DNA of 64,000 bases from Tomocerus qinae. Taxonomy: Eukaryota > Arthropoda > Collembola > Entomobryomorpha > Tomoceridae. The DNA is taken from positions 109,895,375-109,959,374 of the forward strand of contig CM034546.1 of assembly GCA_020055645.1 (NCBI GenBank). The letters run 5' to 3'. The position numbers and the translations under genes are program-made. Of the stretch, positions 24,119-40,000 are shown in pieces. Under the pieces are notes generated by a model that was given only the letters and a program-made list of their open reading frames with translations, was not told the DNA's origin and made no database searches. The stretch's first letter is position 1. The number at the start of each line of letters is the position of its first letter.

Positions 24119-27100
24119 GTAAGTGTTACACAATCTTACAAATAACTATGCTAGAATAATTTAGTAAATGACCTACTAACAAAGTGTTTAAGCCTATTTG
24201 TATAGGTTGGTGCTGTGGAAGAATAAGTGATTTAAGAAATACCAACCATGGGAGAATGTGTATTTGTTTTGTCATTTCGCAAGGTGCATAATTTTTGCCT
24301 TAAGATACTTCATTTATTTAGGAGAGCCTTAAAAATGAGAAAATTTCATAATAAGGGTATCCATGGGTTGAGGTGCATAATAACTGTCATCAACAGTTCT
24401 TTTGCTTAGTGAAGATTTATATTGGGTTTTATGTGAACATGAATGAACGTAACTTTGACAGTAGGTACACGACGATGCAAATTGTGTGCACATATACAGA
24501 TTACAACAGAATATACCTAAGTAGATGGGTAAGACAAAAATGTAGTGGGAATGTAAGGTCGTTATGGCATGGGACAATGAAAATGGTAGTAAGCTAGTGA
24601 TATTAATTTGTTTTAATAGTCTTTCACAGAAGATTTATATGTTAATAAGGAGTTGATTCGAGAAGGACTTGTAGCAGTTGCCTGAGACGAATTAAAAGAA
24701 TTTATGAAACAATAAAAAGGAGGTATAGGGCAGTGACCTGACCTATGGTAACTTGTGTAATGCATTTGCGTCTATCCACGTATGTACTTTGTAAAATACC
24801 TTGAGAATAAGTTTATGTGGCATAAGAAGCTTTTCAAACAGTCTGGCAATATTTGTCTACTTTGCAAGAAAAACACGAAGAGAAAGGAGAGGAAATTGTA
24901 TGTTTATCTTGTGGATCTATTCCATTCCTCTTTTCCACTGTGTGTTTAAGCCTCTTTTCTAATTTAACTGCTCTTATGTCCCTCTGCATCCCATTCTAGC
25001 CTTTGCGTTACATTGCAGTCCATTACACATCTCTGCTTTGTAGAATTAGATTGCACTGCCTATCGAGTGTCATCTATTAATTTAACTATCCACAGCACGT
25101 GTATACATATAGTATTTCTGGTCTATATGGTAAGTTGTGGTTATAGTGTGTGATTGAGAGTTGAAGTGAACTGTAATCAAGTCTGATCTGCAATCGGCGC
25201 CGTTTCACTCTCCCCACAAAGTTTTTGACAATAATATTATCGGATCAGATTTGCAATCTTGTTAGGCAGTTTGGGGTTTTATGATGTAGTCGTGTAATTT
25301 GTGTAGAGAAAGTGCTGTAAGGATTGTAAAGATGACTGAGTGATTATTAAGAGCTTCCTTCTTGGGTTTACGACGCCAGTGTCACTCGAAGCTTTTAATC
25401 AGTACGACACAGTTGTCAAAACGAAGTCAAACAGCTATGACTCAAATTGACACCTTTGCACAGGCTATGCAAACAAAATATAACACTGTTATGTGATGTC
25501 AGTCATATCTCTGTGGAATGGGGGACTCTTCTCAATTCCTCCATTAAGTACATAGACAAGGATATTTGATGTCTATGGCTAGCGGACTGAAAAGTAATGG
25601 AAATGGAATTGCTGTGGCTCAGCGTGGGTGTGTTAATTTCAATTCTCATGGGCTCCCACTATTTATTAAGGCTAATTCCGTAAGTAGGGGAATGTGAAGC
25701 GCTAAAGTTTGTTTACAACTGATAGTGTAATTGTAGGACTTGCTGTACTTATGTATTATTATAAGCAGAGAGTCAAATGTAAATAGCTCTTTGCTTTTCC
25801 AAGCACTAAACAATTGTGCATAGCTTAGAAGCTCTGTACATTGCATCTCCGATTCAATGCACAGAAGAAAGGAACTACTTATTCTATGTAGTGGTAAGTA
25901 ATTTAATGTTATGGTATAATAAAATTGACCTAGATATCCCTATATAGAACACAATAATGTGTTACATTTAAAACAGAGACAGATAAGATAAGTAAAAGAC
26001 ATGGACCTGGATATAAGTGGATAGTTGTTTAAGGCTGCTGGAAAGGAGCTTTCAAATCAGAGGCGACTAGAGGAAATGCGTTATTGATTTTTCTGTGGTG
26101 AAATGAAATGAGTGCGGGTAACTAAAGGAGTTTCACGTAGCAAAGGAAGAATAGTACAATACATTCAGTCCTACTTACTATCTGTACGTTAAATCAGTGA
26201 AGTAGCATGAAACGGGTGAGGTAGCTAGCCCTTCCTGTATCCTCTATGACGGACAGCACTTTTGAAATATATGGACGGAAATAATCCTGTTTTATAGCTC
26301 GAAATCGCATAAAGCCTCTTCCTGCAAAACTTTCCAATTTGACAAATGTGACTTCTTAAGTCTTTCTGCCGAAGCATTAAAGACTCTCTTGCGAATCTAG
26401 TCCCACAAAGTCACTCACTCTTCTCTTCAGTCCGGATCGTGCTTCCTCTCCTCCATGTCCCTACTATACATAAAGTACACATTTTGTTTGCATAGGTATG
26501 CATTGTGCAATCTTACGTAAACGAACCAATGTAAACCCAAGTAATAATGTAATGTAGACGTGTTATTCTATTTCCGCTCCTTTCTCTTTTAATGTTCTCT
26601 CATTGGCTCCGTTAGTTGAGAGAGCAAAGACTTATTACGCTAATGCCAATTGTCTCCTTCTATATAGGACACTTTATACATCCCAACACTCACATATAAA
26701 AGCATTGTGCCGATAATAAGGCTCTTTATTCCGTTTTCACAAGTATGTGTGTATAGCCCAGTTGTATTGCCTATTGCCCAATTCCCTATGATTTTGTCCT
26801 ATGTACACTAATATTTACACATTATTACAGGAGACGGCCTTGGTTTACTTGCAGAAATACAGATATAAATTTTAGTCTGACTCTGTGAACGCCCGAACAT
26901 TGCTAATCCATAATTTGTGTAGAAAAATATGAGCTGACATTTTGAAAAATGGCTGCAGCTTCTGTCACATCTTTATAACTGACTGCGTAGAGCCCTCTTC
27001 TTTGGCTACACTATCACACGTTGTGTTAAATATGTGCTTAGGACACTAAGTGTCTATTTAAGTACCTAACTAAAATGTATAAAGAGATTGGGAAAATGTT

Positions 27101-30100
27101 ATATGTAGACATTGTGTACTTAAGGTAAATAAGTAGTTAGCTCGTTACTGCTCTAAATGTATTAATATTACTATGTGCCAGACTGTAGTACGTTGCAATG
27201 CTCAAAATACCATAAAATAACTGGGCCACTTGGATATTTGTTGTGCACTATCCGATTTCTTTAGACTCATTGTCAGTATAAGTTATGAGCGTAAGAATAT
27301 ATATCTAGACATATGTACATAGTTACTGATATCATCCTATTCCTTCGCTATTAACGCATGGCATTATATCAAATTATGTAGACAGGCTGACAAGTACACA
27401 TGAGAGTTTTGCGAATTTCATCTTTGTTTAAGTACCCTATCAACTTGCTTATGTTAATGCATACTTTTCCACTTTAGCTGAGTACAATTTACAAAATAAA
27501 GAATCATCGCCAAAGGGTTGGTTTAAGTTTCATTTTGTATGATGAGATTACATTCATTACGATTATCTAGAATGAAGAAATTCTAAAGCGCCATTGTTGC
27601 TCTACTGTGAAGTTTATAATAGGATAGTATACTGATGCTCTATATCGTGAATGAGAACGTGGTCTGGTGGGTGTGTGCTGATGGGGAAATAAATAACCCA
27701 ATTCTTACAAAGTTTTCATCTTTGCTTGATGAGTCCCTATTTGTCTTTTGATTCTGAAACTGTATTAAAGTGTATATATTATAAGGGCTTACCTAACTAT
27801 CCATAAAATGCAACCGTAGAGTACAACTAGGACTGGAGCACCTACTTATGAACAGAAGAAAAGACATACTCCTACATACGATTTGATATAGTGAATAAAA
27901 TACCTATTTAGTTACATTACTTAGAAATGTTGGATTTAAAAACAAAAAGCTTGGTTTATGGTCTTGTCTCAATATGTAAAAGAAGAATAAGTATAGTCGT
28001 CAGGCACCAGGAGAAATAACACAATGCAGTCTGGTTTCCTCGATTACAATGCCTCTGTCCTCAAAGACTATGAAGGAATTAGATTTTAAAGTCTTGTTGT
28101 GTCTAATATGTTTTACATGAACTCCTTTCTCCTCTCAAGGAAAGACTCTTTCCTCAGGATTGTTTTCTAATGAGAAGAAATATTCTGTGTGAGGCAATGC
28201 AAAGAAATTGTCTGCTCAAACCTCAAACTTAGTATATAATAGACTACTCTCCTATATACGATATAATATGGAGTAAGTACCAAAAGAGACAAGTCACAGT
28301 GTGAGGCTCGTTTTGATTATAGTAGTAGTAGTCGAGTGGAGAAGAGTGCTCAGTGCACGTAAGAATACTAAAAAGAAAACTCGGCCTAACAAGAGAGAAA
28401 GTGGTAGAGAGTCAGAGTCGACTTTTAAAGAATATTTGCCTCTGTGCATCATCTCTGCTTTCTTCACTTTCTCTTTGTCGGCATCTCCTACTACTTGAGA
28501 AAAGCGCCTTTCTCTTCACACAAAAGCCACAGCTATATTTACTTTTACGTTCGCTTTACTTATTTCAGCTGCATATTTTTACTATAACTTATTATGTATT
28601 TACTTTTCGAGGAATAATATAGAACCCTTTCATTTTTCAGTCTTTTCGCAGACTTTTTACAGTGTCATTTTGGCTGCAACATCTTTTTCTAGTCTATCCT
28701 AACTAAAACATGTCTAGTCAGTCTGGTCAGCTAATCCTTGTTCTGTAAAACTGGATGCTTCTAGACCTTACATATACAATCATCAGCTTATAACATTATA
28801 TATCTCACAAGAAAACAGACCAAAATAGTAGAGAAAGGAAACTAAAAGCATACGGTTTCAGCAAAAATAAGTTCTGTCTAAATTGAGTCTTAGTTTTAGT
28901 CTTCTTTTGTCTTTTCCACCTCTTTTATATTGTTGAGACTTGCATTGAGAGGCCAGCCAACTCAGCTTCAATTTCCTACTCTGAGACACTACTGAACTGG
29001 AATAAACTAAATTCTCTCAGCGTACATTAGATTATAGGATAGCCATAGTGCTTAATCTAATGTACCTTCTTGTATTGTGTTTCATTGTGGAATGTCCATG
29101 TTATTTAGTTATATATAGCTCCAGTTCTTATTTCATTGAGCAGGCACGAGACTATTTTTTGTTGCACCTTCCTTTGACTCAACATAATATATCTTCCCAT
29201 GATTTATTTTTCCCTAAGAAAATGGCCAGTTTAACAAAAAATCCTACTGTGACAGTTATTGACCATTTTTCCCCTTTTTTATTACACATTTCCCGTTGAC
29301 TCTGCGTATTTTCATCATCATCCATTCTCATCACTATAGTACACATGGGTATGTACATCCCATACACAAATAAGCGATATGCAGCTAAGCATACAGAAAT
29401 AGACAAACGCTCTAAGATGATATGGCTTATGAAAATGACATTATGAAAATTTTAATTAACCTAGTATTTATTTGTCCCCTACTATTTCATAACATGATTG
29501 CCTTATTCTAAGAACAAAGAGTGGTTTTATTTGTAGTCAACAAAATCCGATGTCTGCAGTAGTTGAATGTAAAATGGCATAGATCAAAGTAATTTAAATT
29601 TAGTGGAGAGTGAAAGGAAGTGCTGCTACGTAACTTCATACCTAATGTGATTGATTAGAGAGTTGTAATTTGCTTTGAGAGAGCGAGTGAGTGCCTTCGG
29701 TCATAAGGATTTTAATTAGAGACTTAATGTAGCATGCTGTGATGCAATTACTACACGTCACACCAATATGCTAATAATGATTACATTTTTTATTTCGTTA
29801 CACAATTTAATTTACAGTCATATAACACAACATATTTTATCATAATCATCAAGATAATCATTCATAACTGTATGTTTGAAAGAAAGTATATGTAGTAAAG
29901 GTCATAGTGCCGTAATATAGTGCAGTACGAAGAGTACATACAATAGGACACAGTCAGTATATTTAGAATGTACATTCACAGCGTTTGCATGAAATTACTT
30001 ACAGTTATTCATTCCGGTTGAGTTATGAACTTCATTAGCACCGACATCTTCATAGCCACTCTTCTAGTTGCAAATCCATCATCCGAGACAACTCCTTAGT

Positions 30101-30997
30101 ATTCGGAAGCCAAATAAGTTTATTTCCAGTTGTCCTAAACAAACTCAGTGCCTCTCTGAACTATTCTATTCTACTTGTGTACGTTAGCTACGCTTTGTTA
30201 CACCAGACCAAACCAGTGCTACTTATTAATACAGACATAAGTATATAATAACCTTAGATAATATAATATCGTATTGTAGCAAATAGTCACTATGAACAGT
30301 ATAGTAGTGGAAACGGAGCGGAACTGTCATAGTCAAACCATTAATAATCCACTATTGTATCATTATGTGTAATACTTATATTATTGTTAATATCTGTAGC
30401 ACAACACACTCATACTTAGTACATACAACAATGCCACAACTGTATAGGTTATATATATTCAGTAATAGGATTGCATGTTTAACTTGAACTTGCTTAGGTA
30501 GGTAGGTTTTATTTATTTACATAGTAGTCCGCTCAGAAGTATATATATTATTTGTTCATTTCCTGAAAAATGTCACTGTAGCTAGAATTTCATTAGCATT
30601 ACTTAGGTAGACATTTATACTTCCTTATCTAGAATTCGTAGCACACAGTTATTTATTTACATTAGACAATAATATTTATTTCAGATATTTACTCAACAGC
30701 TGTACATACAATATATATTTAGTTTATCGTTTACACACTATATCTTCTCCCTTCTTCGTAATAATATGGTATACTTACATAAACTTACACTGGTATGTAT
30801 GTTGAATAGACTATAATATGTATCTGGACATATTCTGTTAAGTGAGTCTATATAGTTAATGTCCTGTTTGTAGTAGGTAGTATATTTGTATGATGAACAT
30901 TTCGTTTCGCTTCGTTTCTTCTTCTTTTTCGGTTCGGATGTCTCCTTCGTCTCTTTTCTTTTAAAAACAGACACTAATAATCGTGTTGTTGACACGC
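24119..30997. other. Intergenic DNA and 3' UTR of the Dpr-like gene
   Basis: No gene is recognised in most of this stretch. The part next to 30998 should be the 3' UTR of the minus-strand Dpr-like gene. On that strand AATAAA hexamers occur at 30680-30675 and 30657-30652 (plus TTTATT), about 320-345 bases after the stop, and are plausible polyadenylation signals. Remaining open frames are short and unremarkable. Confidence 0.4.
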
Positions 30998-31086
30998 TCA
31001 CGTCAAAAGAATTAGAAAAATTAGGATGTAGTAGTTCAGTGCCAATTTTTCAGCTGCGCTATGCTGCATTGCTGCTGGGAACTCTC
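30998..31086 (-). CDS. Dpr-like exon E: C-terminus with putative GPI signal
   Basis: This 89-bp exon (two bases, 28 codons and TGA) follows the acceptor GCTAATTTGTACAG. Joined to exon D it reads INGEFPAAMQHSAAEKLALN and then a hydrophobic YYILIFLILLT before the stop. GE-x-PAAMQ is the usual post-Ig2 sequence in this family. The short hydrophobic tail with no charged end fits a GPI-attachment signal, and the serine or alanines after AMQH could be the attachment site. A plus-strand open frame covers the same bases and is a shadow. Confidence 0.9.
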
Positions 31087-34000
31087 CTGTACAAATTAGC
31101 CAAGAATAAGAAGCATGAAAATCCATAGAATTAATTGGTTCAATTTGTCTGTCTTCTGTGACAGTGTCAGCATGCAGAAGGGGGAAATTAAAATCTTGCC
31201 TTCCCAGTTACCTAACGATAACCAATCTTGTATTTTTCTGTCTTTTTACTACTGTAAGAACGACAGGAAAGAAACTAACTGAAAATAGAAAACTCTTTCA
31301 CAGCAAGTTATTTTCACAGCGAGAAGAAATTCAGAGAAACATGTTAGTGTTTGTCACGAGGAGACAAGTAGGTATTGTTATAGACATTTTGGTAGTTTGA
31401 ACTTTATCAAAGAAACTTCCCTTATCGCGAGAGTGAAGTCACAGCAATTTAGCGTGTTCGTTAAAAAGTAATAAATATTTCATGCTTTCCTGCACAAATG
31501 ACTGTTGCAAACAGAAAATACAGGTAGAGAGCCAAAGAGCAAATAAGCACTGCTCTTATCTAGTAGGAGTGTATCTTCCATCTTGTAAAATGTGTCATGA
31601 CTAATTGGAAACTCTTCAAACGATCTTACTTTTCTGCTAAGAAAAGAGTGCATTGTAATTTTTAGCTATTTGTAGTAACGTGTGTAGTAATTTCTAAACA
31701 TTTCTCTAACTCTATTAATGTCGCTGTGAGGAAGAGCTCTTAAGAAATAGATAACGGTTTCCTATACCTGGTAATATCCATAAAAGTTCATTAAACAAAA
31801 TTAACAGTGATGAGGCCAATTACGGCAGAAAATGTAGGTCGAGAAAAGCTTTAAAAAAGCCCAACTAAATCAAGTAACTTCAGTGATAAATAATCCTTTC
31901 ATGTGAACCAGTCAACTTAAGTAAAGGGAAGGGAAGCAATGGCAGACAAGCCAAGGCACTTCACTGCAAATAACTTCCAGCACATAACCAAACCATATTA
32001 TCAACCTGGAAGTCTAATATGAACTTATACGTAGGTGGCTACAGAGTATTTTCTGCCCGAGCCAATTCAAACCAGCCAAAGCCAGACCAACAGTCGTAAA
32101 CTACATGATGATATACTAGAGCGGCATGAAAGAGCTTCTACCTTTAACTATTGTTCACTCCTGTGTGAAGTCAACTATGTTATTTAGGTAGCTAAACCCA
32201 GTTTACATCATTAAACACTGCGAATTCTTACTAGCACACCGTATCTTAGTGTCTATTACGAAGAAACAGGGCCGACAGCCTTAACTTATTAGTTGTTTAT
32301 TCCCTACTATACTATGTGCAAACTGCAACTCTCTAGCATTAAACCTTGATATAGGCTACTGGAACATACCCTCTCAAAATGTACATATCTTTATATAGTA
32401 ATTACATCCTATATACATCTCCCTTGACTTTTGGATGATATAAAATATATCTACTAGAGGCTGAGCTTACAACGAGAGACCGCAGGTTTTATTTATAGTC
32501 TAATATTTCCCAGATAAAGATGATGGTAAAAATTATATTGTGCTTAACTAGAAGAGTATTGTACATAAGAGACGGGTGGAGTGTATTCTCCAGTCGGCCC
32601 TCGGATTGTTCTCAAGTCTGTGCTTAACACACTTTACGCTACTGTGAATCTTTACTATGTACTTTTGAAAAATCCTGGTCTGGTGTGGTGACGATGTGTT
32701 CGTTGCGTTTTGCGTTGCTACACTCAAAGACAGCTGCAGATAGGATTTCCCTAGAAAAGTATTACATGCTTGTATATGCGAGATAAGGATCTAGTGGCAC
32801 AGTGTTCTATAAAAAGTCGTAAATTCCCTTTACTAGTAGGAAACTGGTGATCACACACATTTATGTAGTTGATGGTACAAAGGAAACCAGAGTGAATTTT
32901 TTCTTTCACCAACACTCTACATCGTCCACCACTATATAATGAATGTTAGTCCTCACCAGGGCTCTGGTAAATAGCTGGCTCCCGTCTATTTCCACTGTGA
33001 ATACATAACTGCAACTACAGCACAACAATATACAACCTATTGCTTCCGTATAAAATATATATTAAGTAAGTAACACTTTCCACAGGAGAAAGCGCTCCAC
33101 TTTCACAATTGCGTATAGAGATCTCTCCTAGATGTAAAGTGGAATGCATGTCTGCTTGCTTTCTTAGACCAGAATTATACTACCACCATGCTGTGCCTCT
33201 GTAGTGCCCATACATAGATATGCGGGGTTTGTACCAAGCATCTCCATGCATAGACGATGCATATGATGGAAAGCTCTGTTTAGTGTGTGGTGTATGAGAA
33301 ATGATGAGTTCTCTGCATGAGCATGTACATAATTTCCTTCCTAAAGCATAAACTTGACGATGAACATAAAAGAGTGAGCAAGTGGAGCTTTGGCCAGCAG
33401 CTTACAACGGCTTACCATTGATAACATGAACGTGAATGGTGTTCTGAGTGAGGTTTCCCAAAGAGCAAATGTACGGGCCGGAGTCATTCTTCTTAGCATT
33501 GGCGATGTACAGCACGCTCACAGCTCCTTCTTTGTTACGTATTGTCGTCTTCACACTGCATACAAAAAAAGAGATGAATCACAATCAAATATATGAGTCA
33601 GTCAGAAAGGCTTCTGTCTCTCTTTCCGTATGTTACTCTCTATTATCCTACCAAACTTATTTTATATTTCGTTTTCTCTGTCAAACATAAATGACTAACT
33701 AACTACCTTCAAACTTATTGCATCGTGTCCCGATACATATTTGTTTTCCCCCGTGTCCTAGTCAGACCCATACGAAGGCGGAGAAACGTTACTTCTATTA
33801 ATAGACCGATTTAACACTAAAATCCCTAAATAGAATTTCATCATGTAGCATATGACTAGAATTTAAAATTGGTCCAAGTATAGAATTCTTCAAAGAAGGA
33901 AAGTTATAATGTTTTTGTCGAATTGGAAGCCTATTTAACGGTACTATACTAATGCATTATCATTTTGTTTAATGTTAATTCTGCATGATACACATAACTA

Positions 34001-37000
34001 TACTGTGCGTATTTACATTATAAATTACATCTCAATCAACCTATTCAAAGTATTATTTTTACAACTGCACATGATTTTTACGATGTATACAATCAATCCG
34101 TCCTATTAATGTTAATTGGTACGGATTGGTACACCATGAATGATATATAATAAAAATTATACAAATCTTACTCTGATTTTTATTGCAATGTCTGTTCCAT
34201 ATCTAATTTGTGTAATTATATACCTTTGCATTCTGCTAAATTCATTTTTGCTCCTTGCAAACTAATTATGACACAAATCCTACGGCCAAGTTGAGTACAC
34301 TTATGTGCTTACTTTGCAAAAATGCACTATAAATTTAGAGTAGGTATTATAAGAGAGCAACAACGGTTCGATATAGTTTAAAGTCTCCGATCTTGTCGAC
34401 AGGCAGAGAAAATATGAGAAGGAACTACTACAGGGAAGCGTTCATTATAATTACATTAGTCACGTCAATTCAACTCAAGGCTACTCCTCAACTCAACGCT
34501 GTGCTGTTCACTCCGTAATAATAATGGAGAGAGGAAGAAAGGGAACACAGTCAAGAATTCTTCATAAAATAAGAATCATGCTTTTTGAGCTCATTCATCT
34601 TGAAAGCAAGCATTCACTATAGTTAGGCGATGTGTTATGCCTTGTTATCTAACATAAAGCAAAGTCAAATTCCATTTCATTATTCCAATCACTTCCTCAA
34701 TTTTATATAACACGCCTAACTGGCATGTGTATTCATTAGGCATTCTCTTGTGTGCACATACTCTGTTACACACTGCCCTGCTATGCTAACAATAAATAAA
34801 TGGGAAATGGGAGGTTGATGCCACACATCCTCTCCTGATTATTACGCGTCAATTTTATTGTCAACTGCTCAAGTTTTTACAGACATTACTCCAAAATATT
34901 ATCTATTTAGAAGCTCAAAGAAAACGACGTGTCTTTTTTTCAGAAAGTCAATTCTTTTTTTCTCTATCTTTGACATTATTATTGTAATCACCAATCACTT
35001 TCATTCTTATTTGTACATCTCATTTTTTAGTGATGTATATTTATCTTGATTTCAGCTGCATTTTTAATTTTATTTCATAGTACTTTTATTATTACTATTA
35101 TTTGTCGATTCACAAAAGCCATTTGTCCTAGTTATACAAATTCAAACATTGTCACTGTGAATTTAACTGAATTGAACAGTGATCTACTTTGAAAAATTGT
35201 CAAACTCCACTAGAGCAAAGCAGCATGTTTCATGGGAATCTAATTCGCTATATTAAGACCAAAAAGCAAGTAGTAGTTAAATTGTCAAGTAGCACTGAAT
35301 CGCAAAATCGAAATTCTCCAATAACTATAATTTTGTTTATTTTTAGTGTATGAACCAAATGTTAATTTCTGTTGAACTCGAAAATCCTAATGATAACACA
35401 CTATAACAGTCGAAGTGATCATTCGGGTTTCAGGTTTTGTCGTACTATTCGATTGTTTGACATTAGTGTACATAAATAAATACTTTTCTATACCTGTGTT
35501 AATAGGTTAAACTAAATATTAAAATTAAAAAACGAAAAGTAGGGACGAAGGGAATGAGTGCATTTATTAGCAGCTGCAGAGATGTTGAAATATTGTAAGT
35601 TGAAATACGTATGTGTGATGTGTACCACGTAATATTGAATGCAACAATTCGTGTCTACTGCGTGCATAGGTGTACTTTATTGGAGTTCCTGTTCAGTAAA
35701 TACATTAGGCATATTGAATTGAGATTTTTTGCGTCCCGGGTCCTTTAACCTATAAAAACAGTGTGTAATGCCGTTGGGCTTGAATATACCAATAAATGGA
35801 AAGCAGATATTCTATTGAAGGGACGGTGGAGATGAAAAGAGTGTAAAAGTGTGTTTCCATGCGGAGCAGTATGACTTAGTAGTGATGTATGCAAATACTG
35901 TAAACTTTTAGAAAGTTCTTTAGTGAAATGGAAAAAGTGTGAAAGCGATAGTTGGAGAGAGAAGTGTGTGTATTCTGTACACACAAGAAGATACATTTGA
36001 TATTGGAGAAAAGTACGTTAGCCCCTTCACATTACTGTATTACCTTTGTCGTATATTATGTTCCGTTATTTATAATGCGATGCAATACTGCGTGGAAAGT
36101 GAGGCCGTTATGCGTTTAGTGTTCACGTATCGGAGGGGCGAGTACGTGCGACTTTTATATATTACATTAGTGGTTTGGTATCCGTGTGGCGGGTTTTACA
36201 TAGGACGAGTGTGATCATGAGTAGGTTCAGAGGATATTCAGATTGAGAAGAATGTCATATGTACATAAGGCGATACGACATACACACTGGTGAGTGTAGT
36301 TATGATACATAGCTGAGAGCACTAAATTCATGATGCATACCTTTGAGTCTGTTTTGTTCTGTGTGGTAGATTCGTGGGAGGAGGATGATGTCGCTATTAC
36401 TTATTGCAATATATAGATAGAGAATCCATGCATCTACGTATGTGCACATCCATACCTTTTACACTTTTGCAAGCCAATCTGATAGAAAATTCTTGAAAAT
36501 TATTCATGAAGAAGTTCTCTGCGGCGAGAGAAAAGGCTAAAATTATTACTCAGAGAGAAAAGAAGGAAGGAACGAGTAAGCGAATTCAAATTCAAAAGCT
36601 GAGCTAAGTTGAAGTTGAGCCGGGCTCAGAGAAACGAGCAGAGACGAACTAAAAAGAAAATACGTGGAGAATTTACGTGGAGAAACTGTGCAAAGCAATG
36701 CATGCAATTCATGGGCCAAATGCATTATGGTGGCTCAAGGGAAGACAAAAAGGTGTGTCACATTTACTTCCCTACCTCGCTTCCTTTCCCGATGAAACTT
36801 TAAATGGATTTTGCAAGTAGGAACCATCCTAAGATATAACTTGTCCCGAGGAACTGCAAGTATACCTAAGAATTCTTGTGGAATGGCTAAAGAATATGAT
36901 GTGGCATACGACCGCCCTGTCTTATGTCACACTAGTCAACTCAGTCAGGACTGTCTGTTTAGAAACGAACAGAAAATAAAAATATGATAATTCCAAGTCA

Positions 37001-40000
37001 AAAGTGAGGAAGCACTACTGCTCTACATTTCATTGTAATCCATCAACCTGGAGAATTACATTACAAAGTTATGCTTTTAGTAAACTTCAAAGAAAACCTG
37101 GAAATGACTAACCTAATGAAAACCAGACTACATTATACATACTCAAGTAAATTATTTATGACCAGACCGAATTGTTTCATATACCTTAATACATGCAAAT
37201 GCATATAAGAAGTGGGTCTCAACATGTCTTTTCGCAGTACTGATGAATAACTAAGAAATATTATTACACTTAGCATGAAAATATAAATATTCTAGTTAAT
37301 CCCCGCCTGGTGGCCAAGTCGCAGTGTCAGAATTTGTGGGTTGGTTGTTGGTTTCCCAAAAATAAATTAGAAAGTGGTATGACAGGAATTTTTTTCCCTC
37401 CTTGGTATTTGGTAGAGGTATTATTGGAATGAGATGAATGAACGTTTTAATAATTTAGTTTTTCTCCACCCGTGCAGTATAAGCTGATGTGATGTGTTTT
37501 TAAGAGTCTCACATAGTCAACAATGACAAGGTGGCAGGGCTTAGTTACGATTAATCTGTACGAGAAAGCCCATATGCAGTCTAGATTTCCCATTTCCACG
37601 GAATTCGTAAGTTAACTAGAATACATTTTCACTACACATCATGAAATGCTTTTTCTCTAATCTTAAGTAGATTCAGTCAGTGAGCCCATAATGCAAAACT
37701 CGCTAAAATGAAGTGAATCTCATAACTTGGGCATGTATTGGAGTGATGTGGATTTTTTAAAATTCCCAACATACTTCGTATTTCCCTAGTAATAGGAAAC
37801 GGGTGAAAATGCGAGAGCATTATCTTCTGTTACTCTGCCGTAACGTAATGCCCGAACACTGAACTAATACTGCCAAAGATGTGAACATTGACTGTCCTCT
37901 GTTTCTATTCTTTCAGGTTCATGCATTCACATTGTAGACGAGAGGACTTTTGACTAGACTGAGGACCAGATATGAATGTCTTGTTCACTACAAGAATACT
38001 GAAGCCTAGCTAGCAGCATGAACTCGACTGAATTTTCCTAACCAGTGAAACCCAAGCAATGTATGTAATATGCATAGCTATTTTTACTACTACAGAATGT
38101 ACTTATGTATGTAAGCAGTGCTACTCTGTATGGGGAAAGCTGTGGCGAAGCATGCAGAGAAAATGGAGCCATTAATCAAAAGTTTTTAAGGCAAGAGAAA
38201 AGAATAGGACAGGACAAGAATGTACTACTTGGACTATCATCATATAATTCGTGAGTTATAGGTATAAGCTCTTAAATTTATAGGCATACTTATTAGGATT
38301 GGTTGTGTATAGATAGTAGCTGTATACATTTTCATTATGCTACTAGTATATAAAGTACATTAAGAATATTACTTGCTATAGAAAACTTTTGCCCGTGTCC
38401 ATATGTCTAATAGTTAACAAGTATGTACTCGAAGGATGGAAAGAAAATTATAAAGTTTTACATTTGGTGGAATTTCACAGGAAATTGTGAAGTGGGAATG
38501 AATAGAGGGTGATGGAGACAGCTACTAGTACTTGCTACGGAAAAGAGAATGAAGGAACGAATTACTGAATGAGTCAGAAGAAATAAGGCTTGCTTGGCTA
38601 GATATCCTCCAAATAACTGCTCTAGTTTAAACGCATGTTAAAATGGTACTACTATTATTATAATAACTGTATAAGCATACCTCAGAGATATTGCTTGCAA
38701 TTATATTAAATAAGTATTAGCATTTTGGCAGGATAATACTTTAAAAATACTCTGTACAGATCCTATAGGGTCTCATATGCATAAATATAATCTTGGGAAT
38801 CACTATAAAAAGGATTTGTGCATAGAGTATGTATGTAAGAGCACTCTTGAACCACTTTTCAGCTTCTAAAGAAGGTTGTTCTCTCCTACTCGCCTTCCTG
38901 TTCTGATTCTTTATCCCATGGAAAAGAGAGCTAGCCAAACCCGAGTCAGCAGAGCTAGTGAAAACAGTTGAACTGGCTTCAGGTCGTTAGAAAGCTTCAA
39001 TTCAAGACTCTTAGACTAGAAAGGAGGGAGATGAAAGTAAGTTAACAAAAGTGGGCATCTAGTACTTCTAATAGCTACAGCCTCCTAGCCAGTTATAGTT
39101 GAAACTATAATTTTCTATGAGCGGAATAATGTCTAATAAATAGACTCAAAGTACCTTGTTTGCTAGTCTCTGTTCTATTCCAAATATCTCAGAGAGTAGT
39201 GGTGGAAGAACCAACATCTGATGAGATGTGAAGTAAACGAGAGGAGTCAATGCGTAGAACAAGACTCTCTCCCAATTTCTATAGACGACTGTTGTAGTGC
39301 AAAGAGGCGTACATGCATTGACTTCCTAATTAATAATTAGGCAGCAAAGCCTTCATCTTCGACTACTACAAACTTATTCAATTCCTTTTAACTTGTATAC
39401 AGGTATTTCATCTCCTCCTGAAAATTACTCAATATCTATATAAAATGCATATTTATATATCCCTATACATGTTTTCAATTGAACAGTCATGCAATTAGAA
39501 ATATCAAAGGCAGCCTACTTAGTACGTTCTAATTGTGCCTTCTTTCTTCGGTCCCATCTAATATTCAAACATGCATGACGATCTGAAATTACTTATATCA
39601 TAATATTTTCACATAAGGCTTAGTAGTGTAAATACAGCAAAAGACTGTTTTACTCCATGTCTACTGACAATTTGTTGTTTTTTCTGCTTCGCTGTACTTT
39701 CCGGTGACCTACTCTGTAACAGTAGGGTAGCTGTTATATAAAGCTTCTCATAAAGTAAATAGTGCTACTGTTGAAGATACTTTTATTGTATTAATCTTAG
39801 AAATTGGTTATTGTTATTACTACACAATAGTAGAAGGTTTACTTAGGAATCTTTTGTAGTGAAGTATATTTACTAAAGCCCGAATTGGTAGTTAGGTCTG
39901 CAACTGGTATAAGTTTTTCATCTTTGTCTTGACTAGCTAATTAAATTTTAATTACAAATCTTCTGTCTGCTTTCAACGATTTGGCGACCTAATTTCATGG

